NCBI GenBank assembly: GCA_027073875.1
Contig: JALTEO010000066.1
Span: 1-30,617, forward strand
Reading direction: 5' to 3'
Source: Bacteroidales bacterium
GTDB lineage: Bacteria; Bacteroidota; Bacteroidia; Bacteroidales; JALTDM01
DNA length: 30,617 bases
Part shown: in pieces, positions 14,372 to 23,800 of the stretch
How positions within the stretch are numbered: the stretch's first letter is position 1
Layout of the letters: each line of letters begins with the position of its first letter
Notes under the pieces: generated by a model
Told to the model about the DNA's origin: nothing
Seen by the model: only the letters and a program-made list of their open reading frames with translations
Database searches by the model: none
Made by a program: the position numbers and the translations under genes

Positions 14372-15886
14372 TCATTCTTCATTGAGTTTTAAAATTTCCT
14401 CTAAAAATTTGCGATTATTTGACAGTCGCGGCACTTTATTCTGTCCTCCCAATTTCCCGCGTTTTTGCAACCATCGATAAAAAGTTCCGGGTTTTACCAC
14501 ATCAATTGTTAGCTTTTGAATTGATAAGTCTTTATATCGCTTAGCTTCATAATCGGAATTTACTGATTTCAGGGCATTATCGAGTAAATCGGCAAATTGT
14601 TCTAAATCTTTGGGCGGTGTAACAAACTCTATTGCCCATTGGTGTCTGCCTTTTTGTTTTCCGTTCATAAACACCGGAGCAACAGTATAATCAGCAATAG
14701 CGGAATTTGTTTCCTTTGTTACTATTTTCAGGGCTTCTTCAGCATTATCAACCATTAGTTCTTCACCAAAGACATTGATATAGTGCTTGATGCGTCCCGT
14801 GATTTTTATTTTATGCGGGTACAGAGAAGTAAATTTTACGGTGTCACCAATTAAATAACGCCACAAGCCACCGTTTGTAGAAATTACCATGGCATAATTT
14901 TTCTCTTTTTCTACCTCTGCAATGGTTAGTGATCTATAGTTTTCGTTTTCCAGTTCGTCAAAGGGAATAAACTCGTAAAAAATACCGTAATCCAAAATCA
15001 AAAACATATCGTCTTTTGACAAATCGTCTTGTAGTGCAAAAAATCCTTCAGAAGCATTATAGGTTTCCAAGAAGTTCATTTTCTCCGATGGGATAATTTC
15101 TTTGAATTGTTTTTGATAGGGCAGAAAACTGACTCCTCCGTGGATAAATACTTCCAAATTAGGCCAAACATCTAACAAATTGTCTTTGCCTGTAATTTCA
15201 AGGATTCGTCGCATCAACACCAGCGTCCACGACGGAACACCTGCAATACTTGTTACATTATCGTTGATAGTTTCCCGTGCCATTTTCTCCATCTTCTCTT
15301 CCCAGTCAGCCATCAATGCTGTTTTAAGCTTCGGGGTTCGTATTATCTCAGCCCAGAATGGCAGATTTTGAATAATTACAGCGGACAAGTCGCCATAGTA
15401 GGCATCATTATTTATTTCGTTTATTTGGTGTGATCCGCCAATGGCGAGACTCTTGCCATCCAAAACCTTGGATTCCGGAAATTGCGACAGATATATTGCC
15501 AAAATATCTTTCCCTCCGCGAAAATGACAATCGTTTAACGCATCTTCAGTAACAGGAATAAGCTTGCTTTTATCCGAGGTAGTCCCGGACGATTTAGCAA
15601 ACCAACGCGTTGTGCCGGGCCATAAAATATCAGATTCGCCTTCAAGAACTCGTTGAATCATTGGCTTCAACTCATCGTATGAACGAACGGGAACTCTTTC
15701 TTGAAATTGTGAAATGGTTTTAATATCACTAAACCCATATTTTTTACCAAATTCAGTATCTTTTGCTTTATCAATTAAATTAAAAAAAACTTCTTGCTGA
15801 AATTCAACCGGATATTCACGCATCAGTTCAATTTGTTTCATCCGCTTGATGGATAGCCACGAATACAAAGAGGTAAATAGGGGCAT
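14372..15886 (-). CDS. GH3-family acyl-adenylating enzyme
   Basis: 504 residues of the GH3 (auxin-responsive promoter) family, acyl-adenylate/thioester-forming enzymes named for plant hormone-conjugating members that link amino acids to carboxylic acids. ATP-binding SSGTTSDKSK is at 99-108, ETYNASEG at 274-281, GDTVKF at 347-352, TGR at 363-365 and NVFGEEL at 371-377, in the normal order. The C-terminal domain with KRYKDL and GTFYRWLQKRGKLGGQNK-type region is complete. Bacteroidota commonly carry one such gene, but the substrate is unknown. It is monocistronic and diverges from the next plus-strand gene across a 134-bp spacer. Confidence 0.88.
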   Translation of the reverse strand: MPLFTSLYSWLSIKRMKQIELMREYPVEFQQEVFFNLIDKAKDTEFGKKYGFSDIKTISQFQERVPVRSYDELKPMIQRVLEGESDILWPGTTRWFAKSSGTTSDKSKLIPVTEDALNDCHFRGGKDILAIYLSQFPESKVLDGKSLAIGGSHQINEINNDAYYGDLSAVIIQNLPFWAEIIRTPKLKTALMADWEEKMEKMARETINDNVTSIAGVPSWTLVLMRRILEITGKDNLLDVWPNLEVFIHGGVSFLPYQKQFKEIIPSEKMNFLETYNASEGFFALQDDLSKDDMFLILDYGIFYEFIPFDELENENYRSLTIAEVEKEKNYAMVISTNGGLWRYLIGDTVKFTSLYPHKIKITGRIKHYINVFGEELMVDNAEEALKIVTKETNSAIADYTVAPVFMNGKQKGRHQWAIEFVTPPKDLEQFADLLDNALKSVNSDYEAKRYKDLSIQKLTIDVVKPGTFYRWLQKRGKLGGQNKVPRLSNNRKFLEEILKLNEE

Positions 15887-15984
15887 CTGAGAATTTTTAA
15901 CAAATTTACAATAATTTCCTATTCTTTTTTACATAAATTCTTTTTTAATCGTAATTTTATCCCCAAGAACATAAAATAATGGTA

Positions 15985-15992
15985 TAATTTTG
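15985..15992 (+). promoter_or_regulatory. Candidate -7 box for the 598-residue protein gene
   Basis: TAATTTTG fits TAnnTTTG and lies 28 bases before the ATG at 16021. No clear -33 partner is visible, so confidence is low. The divergent GH3 gene has a TAAATTTG box on the minus strand (15908-15901), but this is only 14 bases from its ATG. Confidence 0.35.
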
Positions 15993-16020
15993 TGTTTCTT
16001 TGTAACATTAAAACTTAGCT

Positions 16021-17817
16021 ATGGCAAATCAACAATTCGGGCATTCATTTCATATTCCGGTGATGGGAATCGGATATTCTATTGATACCGCAGTTAAAGT
16101 TGCTCCTTTTGGTATCTCTTCCGTTATTTCGTTAGTTGATGATTTATTGTTTGAGAAAATGCGGGAGTTTTATTGCCAACAGATGAATATTCCTTTTAAC
16201 CCAATTGCCAAGAAAGAAGAAGACTTTAGGGCAAAACGCATCACAGCATACCTTGACTTAATTAATGATGTTGTAACAGAGAAGTTTGAAAGTTTAAAAC
16301 ACGATTTCTCAACCCAGAAGAATAATATAAAAAAGTATTTTGACCTTTTACCCGAAAATTCCATACTCAAACAGAGTTATCTAAAGTTGGAATCTGCCGG
16401 ATTATCGTTACAAGAGATTTGGCAAAACCTGAAAGATAAATTGGTAATGGGAAATATTGATGTCAATATTATGACCAAACTGGATAAAGAGAATTTTAAA
16501 AACGGTCAGAAATTACCTGTTTATTATAATGATGCTCATTCGGCATTAAGGGGGTTTGCCAAAAGCAAACTCCGGTCGTCCATTGTCTTATCGGCAGGGA
16601 TGAACCGCCGGCTTTATACTTATTTTGAGGAACTTGATGATTTCTTTCCTGATGAGACAGGTGTGATGAAAAAGAAAATTACGCTGAAGGTTACTGATTT
16701 TCGTTCGGCAATGATACAGGGAAAGTTTTTTGCTCAGAAAGGGTTGTGGGTTTCCGAGTTTCGTGTGGAATCGGGATTGAATTGCGGTGGGCATACTTTT
16801 CCTTCCGATGGTATTTTGATGGGACCTATCTTGCAGGATTTTAAGGAAAGACGACAAGAACTCGTTGAGATGTTTTTTAAAGCATATCGCGAGGCACTTC
16901 TAAAAAAAGGAAAACCGGCACCGGAAGAACCATTTCCTATTCATATCACCGCACAAGGTGGCGTAGGCACTCACGAAGAACACGCATTTCTGATGGATTA
17001 TTACGGACTGGACTCTGTTGGTTGGGGAAGTCCTTTTTTGATGGTTCCTGAAGTTGTTAATATAGATAGAGGTACACTGGACTTATTAAAAAATGCCAAA
17101 GAAGAAGATTATTATTTAAGTGATATTTCACCTTTGGGTGTAAAATTCAACTCCATAAAAGGCAATACTAAAGACTTGGAAAGGCAAGAATGGATTAATA
17201 AAGGAACTCCCGGCAGTCCGTGTCCAAAACAGTATTTGGTGTCTAATACCGAATTTTCCGAGGAGCCCATTTGTGTTGCTTCCAGACAATATCAAAAACG
17301 GAAGATTAAAGAGTTGAATACAAAGAATTTATCTAAAGAAGCATATCAAAAACAATTTGAAAAAATTACAGAGAAATCTTGTATTTGTGTTGGTTTGGGA
17401 ACAGCAGCATTGATGGTCAACAAATTGGATTATTCTACCGAAGGTCCGGGTGTTTCTATTTGTCCGGGTCCTAATTTGGCATACTATTCCAAGGAACTAT
17501 CACTTCAACAGATGGTTGACCACATTTATGGAAGGAAATGTGTAGAAATTAAACCCAACAGACCTAATTTTTTCCTGAAAGAATTATCTGTCAATTTCAA
17601 CCATTTGAAAGAAAAAATTGAGAAGTTCAAAGAAAGTAAAAATGCTGCTGACGAAAAATCGCTTAAAAATTTCTATCAAAATTTACATAAGAATTTGGAC
17701 TATTATAAAACCTTATTTGAAACAGTTTTTCCTTCCTATTTCGGTGAAAATATCTCTTTGGCTAAGGATTTAGAAAAATATTATCAAGAATTGAATGTCA
17801 TAGGAGAAGTAATTTAA
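16021..17817 (+). CDS. Conserved uncharacterised protein with FMN-barrel-like motifs
   Basis: 598 residues; I recognise it as a Bacteroidota protein of unknown function. The N-terminus GHSFHIPVMGIGYSID (7-22) followed by VAPFGISSVISLVDD (27-41) resembles the first strand and glycine loop of nitronate monooxygenase/glutamate-synthase-type FMN TIM barrels. A later block, CGGHTFPSDG at 255-264, HITAQGGVGTHEE at 308-320 and GWGSPFLMVPE at 334-344, resembles the CGGH, GG-G and phosphate-binding loops of those enzymes. Cysteines at 401, 418, 454, 456 and 481 in CPK, PIC, SCICVGLG and SICPG settings could bind a metal or Fe-S cluster. No signal peptide or membrane helix is visible, so it is probably cytoplasmic. 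Enzymatic function is inferred only. Confidence 0.7.
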   Translation: MANQQFGHSFHIPVMGIGYSIDTAVKVAPFGISSVISLVDDLLFEKMREFYCQQMNIPFNPIAKKEEDFRAKRITAYLDLINDVVTEKFESLKHDFSTQKNNIKKYFDLLPENSILKQSYLKLESAGLSLQEIWQNLKDKLVMGNIDVNIMTKLDKENFKNGQKLPVYYNDAHSALRGFAKSKLRSSIVLSAGMNRRLYTYFEELDDFFPDETGVMKKKITLKVTDFRSAMIQGKFFAQKGLWVSEFRVESGLNCGGHTFPSDGILMGPILQDFKERRQELVEMFFKAYREALLKKGKPAPEEPFPIHITAQGGVGTHEEHAFLMDYYGLDSVGWGSPFLMVPEVVNIDRGTLDLLKNAKEEDYYLSDISPLGVKFNSIKGNTKDLERQEWINKGTPGSPCPKQYLVSNTEFSEEPICVASRQYQKRKIKELNTKNLSKEAYQKQFEKITEKSCICVGLGTAALMVNKLDYSTEGPGVSICPGPNLAYYSKELSLQQMVDHIYGRKCVEIKPNRPNFFLKELSVNFNHLKEKIEKFKESKNAADEKSLKNFYQNLHKNLDYYKTLFETVFPSYFGENISLAKDLEKYYQELNVIGEVI

Positions 17818-17881
17818 GCCAAAAAAATCACAGAATGAGACCTTTGCAAAACCTAAAAGAAACTGTCATTCTATGTTTGCC

Positions 17882-17981
17882 GTCATTCCGAACTTGCCTG
17901 TCCTCGAAATACTTTTCGGGGGTTCGGAATCTGATTGTTTAATCGTTCGGTAATAAGATGCTGAAACAAGTTCAGCATGAC
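17882..17981. repeat. ~100-bp palindromic dispersed element, copy 2
   Basis: Begins GTCATTCCGAACTTG and ends CAAGTTCAGCATGAC, so the two 15-bp ends are near-perfect inverted copies. The middle (CTGATTGTTTAATCGTTCG, AATAAGATGCTGAAAC) matches copy 1 at 2280-2380. It sits in the convergent spacer between the 598-residue protein gene and the kinase gene, as copy 1 sits in the other convergent spacer in the left part of the window. Confidence 0.75.
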
Positions 17982-18038
17982 GCTCTTTTTTCCGCTTTGC
18001 ATCCCTTTATTCATCGCACATTCATACAGTTCATAAGG

Positions 18039-18056
18039 TTCTTGTATGAATAAAGC
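18039..18056 (-). repeat. Post-stop 18-nt motif, copy 3
   Basis: GCTTTATTCATACAAGAA on the minus strand starts three bases after the kinase TAA and differs from the copies at 1095 and 2398 at one position. Nearby CTTTATTCAT at 18005-18014 is complementary to part of it, allowing a 10-bp stem with a ~32-nt loop. Confidence 0.75.
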
Positions 18057-18059
18057 GGG

Positions 18060-19115
18060 TTAAGAACTACTCTTTTTTAAAGTAAAGCCGAAAGTAGTTC
18101 CTACGCCGACGGTACTGCGTACATGAACAGATTGATTGTGTGCTTCTACAATGTGCTTAACGATAGACAGACCAAGTCCTGTACCGCCTGAAATTCGCGA
18201 ACGGTCTTTATCCACTCTGTAAAATCGTTCAAAAAGGTGTGGTAAATGTTCTTTTGGAATACCTATTCCGTTATCAGAGACTTCCACTAGCAGATTTTTT
18301 TCCATATCGTAACAACCTACCTGCGTTTCGCCTCCTTCTTTGCCGTAACGAATAGAATTGGAAATTAGATTAAAAAGGACTTCCTTGATTTTTTCCTTAT
18401 CGGCTTCTACCATAAATCCCGTGGAACAGCTTTTTTTAAATTTCAATGAAATATTTTTATCTTTTGCCTGATAAGAAAGTGCATCAAAAACTTCACTAAC
18501 AACATCATTTACACGAAACGATGAATGGATTAGTTGAATTTTCCCTGTCTCTAAAGAAGTAATGGTTTCCAAATCTTTGATGATGGAATTCATCCGCGAA
18601 ACATTTTTAGATGCTTTTTGCAAATAGCTTATATTAATTTCCGGATCATCTAGTCCGCCATCAATCAGCGTTTCTATATACCCTTGAATATTAAAAATCG
18701 GCGTTTTTAGTTCGTGCGACACATTGGCTAAAAATTCTTTACGGAAATTTTCCATTTGTTTTAATTTATCGATTTCCTGCTTTTTTGTTTCTGCCCATTT
18801 TTCCACTTCTTCTGCCTGTGTTTCAAAAACATCACTCGACATCTTGATTCTCAATGTTTTTGGTTCATCTTTGGTAACCTTAAAATCGTAAATAGATTTG
18901 TAAATAACTTTTATCTTTCGATATATAAACCGTTGCAGCATAAAGAAAAAGATGATAAACGAAAAAATACCGACTAATAAGAAAACGAAAAACCCATTCA
19001 GAAAATCCACTTTTGACAAAACAACCCATCCATAAGCCAATACGCCCAAAAACGCCAAAGAAGCCAATAGAAATGAGCTAACTAAAACAACTTGTAACGG
19101 GGTAGGATTTTTCAT
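18060..19115 (-). CDS. Sensor histidine kinase, PhoR-like
   Basis: 351 residues. Two membrane helices at about 7-34 and 40-62 are separated by only a few residues, so there is no periplasmic sensor domain. A short cytoplasmic linker (65-125) leads to the dimerisation domain with phospho-acceptor His134 in ANVSHELKTP (130-139). The ATPase domain shows the N box NLISNS, the G1 box DNGIGIP, the F box ERFYR and the G2 box GGTGLGLSI. It should phosphorylate the response regulator encoded upstream at 19636-20331. The two genes run in the same direction but are separated by 520 bp of repeats, which is unusual for such a pair. The stimulus is unknown; short-loop kinases often sense within the membrane or through partners. 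Confidence 0.9.
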   Translation of the reverse strand: MKNPTPLQVVLVSSFLLASLAFLGVLAYGWVVLSKVDFLNGFFVFLLVGIFSFIIFFFMLQRFIYRKIKVIYKSIYDFKVTKDEPKTLRIKMSSDVFETQAEEVEKWAETKKQEIDKLKQMENFRKEFLANVSHELKTPIFNIQGYIETLIDGGLDDPEINISYLQKASKNVSRMNSIIKDLETITSLETGKIQLIHSSFRVNDVVSEVFDALSYQAKDKNISLKFKKSCSTGFMVEADKEKIKEVLFNLISNSIRYGKEGGETQVGCYDMEKNLLVEVSDNGIGIPKEHLPHLFERFYRVDKDRSRISGGTGLGLSIVKHIVEAHNQSVHVRSTVGVGTTFGFTLKKSSS

Positions 19116-19214
19116 CTGTTTATTTTTAGTTTAAAAGTTTGTAAAGTTAAAAGTTCATAATTTATATGTTCAATTATTCAATTACCACATTATCCATTTG
19201 TGGCAAAGGGATCC
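19116..19214. repeat. 99-bp direct repeat, copy A (kinase leader)
   Basis: This copy starts immediately next to the kinase ATG and matches 19420-19518 with about four substitutions and no gaps (offset 304 bp). It contains the 17-mer TGTTTATTTTTAGTTTA, also present alone at 19307-19323. The whole gene-free stretch 19116-19635 consists of these copies plus the hairpin cluster between them; I see no gene in it. Confidence 0.85.
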
Positions 19215-19306
19215 TCCCGAAGGAATCCCGTTGGGGCTTTAGGATAATTCCTAATTGAAACAATCATTCCTTTGTATGTTTTAAAATTAATCATGTCAAT
19301 TTCATT

Positions 19307-19394
19307 TGTTTATTTTTAGTTTATAAAATGTCACTCCTACGGAGCTATTTCCCGTGTTTGTTTTTTTCTACAAACATAACGCACCTATCGGTGC
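19307..19394. repeat. Hairpin cluster between the two leader copies
   Basis: Following a third TGTTTATTTTTAGTTTA (19307-19323) are three small inverted repeats in a row: CTCC-TAC-GGAG at 19334-19344, TGTTTG...CAAACA at 19355-19376 and GCACC-TATC-GGTGC at 19381-19394. Such CTCCTACGGAG and GCACCTATCGGTGC blocks look like members of a dispersed intergenic repeat family (from memory, not checked). Confidence 0.6.
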
Positions 19395-19419
19395 TTAACA
19401 ATTTTCAATTCATATTTAC

Positions 19420-19518
19420 CTGTTTATTTTTAGTTTAAAGGTTTGTAAAGTTAAAAGTTCATAATTTATATGTTCAATTATTCAATTACCACATTATCCA
19501 TTCGTGCCAAAGGCATCC
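19420..19518. repeat. 99-bp direct repeat, copy B
   Basis: Same sequence as 19116-19214 at about 95 of 99 positions, but not followed by the kinase ATG. It ends in a CATCCCTTCGGGATAA palindrome-like block. Downstream, 19519-19635 is AT-rich with TAATTCGTAATTG duplications and reaches the response regulator stop. Confidence 0.85.
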
Positions 19519-19635
19519 CTTCGGGATAATTCGTAATTGATAATTCGTAATTAATAATGTGTGTTTTAAGTCAATCATAAATATTTCGTTTGTCAGAAAA
19601 ACAAAAATAATAAAAACCGGTTAATATTCAGAAGC

Positions 19636-20331
19636 TTATTGCTGATTAAAAAACCGGTACCCAATGCCTTTTACGGTTTTAATTACATTATTGCCCAATT
19701 TCTGACGAATTTTACGAACATGGACATCAATTGTACGGTCGCCCACAATAGTGGTATCGCCCCATATTTCCGAATAGATTTCTTCGCGATGAAAAACCTT
19801 ATTGGGATTAGATGCCAACAAACTTAGTAATTCAAATTCTTTTTTGGGCAAAAATATCTCGGTTTCATCTTTTATCACAATATATCGTTCATGGTCAATA
19901 ATGATATTTCCGGTTTTTTGAGGTTCCTTCTTTTCTTTTTGGCGAATTTCAATATTTGATTTTTTCCTTCTTAACAACGACTTTATTTTTGATACTAAGA
20001 TTTTAGGTTTTATTGGTTTGGTAATATAATCGTCGCCACCGGCTTCGTAAGCTGCAATTTGGGAAAAATCTTCTCCCCTTGCCGATAAGAAAGCAATGAT
20101 AATATGTTGGTTATTTGTGTCTTTTCGTATTTCTTCACATGCTTCTATGCCATCCATTTCAGGCATCATAACATCCATCAAAATCAGGTCAGGACTAAAT
20201 TCTTTAGTTTTTTCAATGGCTTGGACTCCATTATGAGCTGTTGCTACCTCATAGTTTTCTTTTGAAAGATTATAGGATAAAAAATCTAAAATGTCAGGGT
20301 CATCATCAACCAATAAGATTCTGTGTTTCAT
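19636..20331 (-). CDS. OmpR/PhoB-family response regulator
   Basis: 231 residues from ATG 20331 (MKHRILLVDDD); an upstream in-frame ATG inside the previous gene is less likely because the family starts here. The receiver domain (1-120) has the acidic pair in VDDDPD, phosphorylation site Asp53 in LILMDVMMPEMDG, and the conserved Lys in YITKPIKP. The C-terminal winged helix (about 135-231) contains LLSLLASNPNKVFHRE, the recognition helix GDRTIDVHVRKIRQKLG and GIGYRF. It should bind DNA as a dimer when phosphorylated by the neighbouring kinase. It starts one base after the stop of the HAD gene, so they are probably cotranscribed. Confidence 0.93.
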   Translation of the reverse strand: MKHRILLVDDDPDILDFLSYNLSKENYEVATAHNGVQAIEKTKEFSPDLILMDVMMPEMDGIEACEEIRKDTNNQHIIIAFLSARGEDFSQIAAYEAGGDDYITKPIKPKILVSKIKSLLRRKKSNIEIRQKEKKEPQKTGNIIIDHERYIVIKDETEIFLPKKEFELLSLLASNPNKVFHREEIYSEIWGDTTIVGDRTIDVHVRKIRQKLGNNVIKTVKGIGYRFFNQQ

Positions 20332-20332
20332 C

Positions 20333-20749
20333 TTAATTCTTTTTCTTTTTCCCGAAAAAGCCAAACCGTTTTTTAGGGTTCATTAATTCCTGTTCCTTTT
20401 TTGCCATTTCTTCATCGGGATTTAATATATGCCATATCTCTCCCCATTCTGGAAGTCCGCCAATGTTCTTATCATCAATATACACATCGGCATCTATTTT
20501 ACGGCTTGTGGTTTCTTCTTCGTAAACTTCTTCGGGATAGTTTCGGTTAACAGCATAAAATTCTACACCATTTTTACGGCAAAATTCTATAGCATCGTTT
20601 AGTTCCTTTCCTGTCCGGTAGGTCCACAGAATCAATTGATGTTTTTTTTGTAACATTCGTAGTGTCTCAAATGCAAACAAACGGGTTTTGCCAATTTCGG
20701 GATAAGCATGCTCTACAATAGTTCCGTCAAAGTCAACTGCTATTCTCAT
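20333..20749 (-). CDS. Small HAD-superfamily hydrolase (BT_0820-like)
   Basis: 138 residues, a cap-less HAD protein. Motif I DFDGT is at 6-10 (nucleophile Asp6, acid Asp8), the motif II Thr lies in WTYRTG at 42-47, Lys84 may serve as motif III, and YIDDKN at 90-95 gives the acidic motif IV. This arrangement resembles the short Bacteroides protein BT_0820. The likely activity is phosphoester hydrolysis of a small substrate, not identified. The tail FGFFGKKKKN is basic. It lies 84 bp after sprA and directly precedes the response regulator gene with a one-base gap. Confidence 0.82.
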   Translation of the reverse strand: MRIAVDFDGTIVEHAYPEIGKTRLFAFETLRMLQKKHQLILWTYRTGKELNDAIEFCRKNGVEFYAVNRNYPEEVYEEETTSRKIDADVYIDDKNIGGLPEWGEIWHILNPDEEMAKKEQELMNPKKRFGFFGKKKKN

Positions 20750-20833
20750 ATTGTTTACACTTGGGTTTCAGGATACAAAAATATGGTAAAGAAATTAATT
20801 CTGACGATGTTTCGCCCAATTTATTTTGCCAAA

Positions 20834-23800
20834 CTATTGTGCTAAGCTAAACCGGACACTTACGCCAAAATCAGTATTGGATGTTTTAAAAGTAATTGAA
20901 GTTCTTGGATTATTTATTATTTTATCAAAGAAGATGCGAATATTAAATCGTGGTCCCAGTACATAATCAGCATAAGTCTTTAGGGTAAAAATGTTTTGTC
21001 CTGAAATTACTTGTGTGTTATTTTCTTCAATACGGTGTATCAGGTTCATTTGGTCACGAATACTTAAATCAATACGGATATTCAGGTCGCTTTTAAAACT
21101 TTTGGAAGTTCCACCTGATCCGATATTTATTTCCAAATCTTTGATGCGATAACCAGACCCTATAGTCCATTCATTTGTCCGCATTTCATTAATTTGTGCA
21201 TTGGTAACATTCATCGAAATACTCCGTGTTTTCTTTACTTCAATGCGGGTAATCAAACTGTTATTCCATGTAACATCAAAGTTAATTAACGGATTTAATT
21301 GCTCGTTGATTGATACTGTTGGGATTTCTTCTTTCGGATAAAAATTATTGACCAAATCGCGTACATAGCTAAGTCCGTCTTGCTCGTTGGGTTGGTAGTT
21401 CAAATTTTGCGAGTATGAATTAATAGAATAGGTAGAAGTGTAAGCGTGACTGATAGTTGCTGTTCGTACAAAATGTTTGACAAATTTAATTTTTGTCAGC
21501 CCGTTGTAATTTACTCGCCAATTAGGTCGCATATTCAAATAGCTTGGGAAAGTGCTTAGTGTAATATGATCGGGCGACCGTCCGCTGTAAGCAGCCATAA
21601 ACGCAGGAATCAACACTTCTTGCGAATACGGACCATAGCCGTCGGGGAAATTCGTTACGGGGTCATAGTTCTCAGAATTGTAACCTGTTTCTGAGTTAGC
21701 GGCTCGCTGTCGTGCCAGTCGTTTAGCAATAGTAATTCTATAATTGCGGAATTGTTCAAATACATCGGAGATATATACACCATTAACATTTTTAATGGGC
21801 TGAAATGCAGTGTTCCATGTATTATACGACATAGAGAAATTTCCGGAAGTCATCTTGTTTTGTGGTTGATATTCACCATCTTCATACGAAATATTTTCAT
21901 GGTTATTTTCTGATTTCCCCCAGTTTGCCATAAAATCTATTCGCAATCCTTTTACCGGCTCCATGGAGCTTCGCACATTAATTCTTTTATTTGAAGTAAT
22001 GGCTAAAGTTTGATAAAACAGCGTATCCTTTTTTAACCATTCGTTTTCCATGGCCGTATGAATAAAATTACTGTCCTGAACACCGGCAATAAACGGGATA
22101 CCCGGAGCATATATCCCATTAACTTTTTGTGTACCCATAATGTTTACGCCGGGCATATATCCGGGCAACATAGTTCCACTATTATCAGTGTAAGACACCT
22201 GAATATTTTTAACACTCATCATTAATAATGCCGTCCGTTCCAAAATTTGCTGCCACAATTCATCTTTTTTCTCCCGCATACCTGTTACTTGAATCTTAGC
22301 TCCTTTAATTGTCGTGTCCGGTGTGAAAGTAATTCTATTTTCACTAATAACTTTCATGATGCCTTTTACGGGTTTTCCGGCAGAATCGGTTACTAAAATA
22401 TCTACATCAATGGTTTTTAACTTGTGCAGGATAGATTTTGGGATACCCTTTTTTAAGTTAACATAAACAGGGTCGGCATTTTGTTTGGGATAATAAACTT
22501 TTTCTTTGGGTGGTTTTTTCTTTTTCCGGTTTTTTCGGTATTTCTGTTGAATTCGTTTTAGCACAGGGAAATTATTGTAAAAATTCAACATATTTGCTTG
22601 CGTGTTTATTTGCAGCGATTGTCCGTTACTAATTTTATTTCCCGGTTTCAATGAGTCAGCTAATTGTGGAGAAGCTTCCCATGTGTATCTGCCACCATAG
22701 CGGGTTGAAACACTTAGCCAATTAAATCCCGGCAATTTATTGATAGGTAGATTATAGCTTAAATTAAAATGATGCTGATAGTTGGTGGGTCGCCCGAAAT
22801 TTTGCAGGTGACTGAGAATGGTATCTCGTTTTTGAGCATAATCATCATCATCTTTGTTTATTCTCCCCGGCATTTCGTCAATGCGGGAATTATCATTAGC
22901 ACCAAAATCAAAAGTAATAGATTTGGTAAGCTTGTATTTCAGGTTATAGTTTCTGTTCCAAAAAAAGTTTTTGTTTACTGTGGTAGGAACAATAATATCG
23001 TATTCCGAAAGGTTACGAAGCTTCACTTCATTATAGTCGCGATTCAAATCTGTCATAAACGACAAATTCTGTGGCATCAGATAAAAGTTAAAATCGCGAA
23101 TAAACCGGAAATATTTTTTCCGTAGCAGTTTTGATTTTTTGAACGGGGCAAAATTTTTAGGATTAGCATTGAAGTTATAGTTTAATGCACCGCGGTAATT
23201 TTTCAAAAGATTATATTCTGTATTGATATTTCGTGTAAATGTCTCTGTATAAGCATAGGTAGTTGACCAGTTGGAAATACTGTAAATCTTTGGTTTTCCT
23301 TTAGCTTTGGCTATCTGAACATTTGTAAAATTCAAACTTTTTCGTTTGGTATAATCTTGTGCCCGCTGTTTAATTTTTTCCTTTTCCTTATCGGATAAAA
23401 GTGGATTATTCAGTGCCACTTTCAAAGGAATATCCGGATCTAACGGATTGTATTGCGGGTTACTAATGCGTTCGGAATAACCAAGATACATGGGAATCCG
23501 AACACCGGCCTTTTGTGGAAAGAATTTTCCCATCGATAAATTAGACGAGACATCATATTGATATACATCTTCCTTACTTCGTTCACTAACCTTTTTCTCA
23601 ATGCTGCCGAATCCGGGTTTACTGGTCATTCCTGAGAGGGTTACTGTTCCAAAATCGGCTAATTTTGCTGTAATTCGAGCATTTGCCGCCCAGCCGCCTT
23701 TTTCATTAAAGTCTGTGAGCCGCAATTCGTTGACCCACACCTCTACACATTTTCCTTTGCCATCGTCAGGTAATGGATTTAAGTCTTTCCGGCGATTCCG

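Noticed and set aside
19190..19294. 34-codon minus-strand ORF (MINFKTYKG...) in the regulator-kinase gap
   Set aside because: It runs into the duplicated leader, has no recognisable domain and lies in repeat mosaic; most likely chance.
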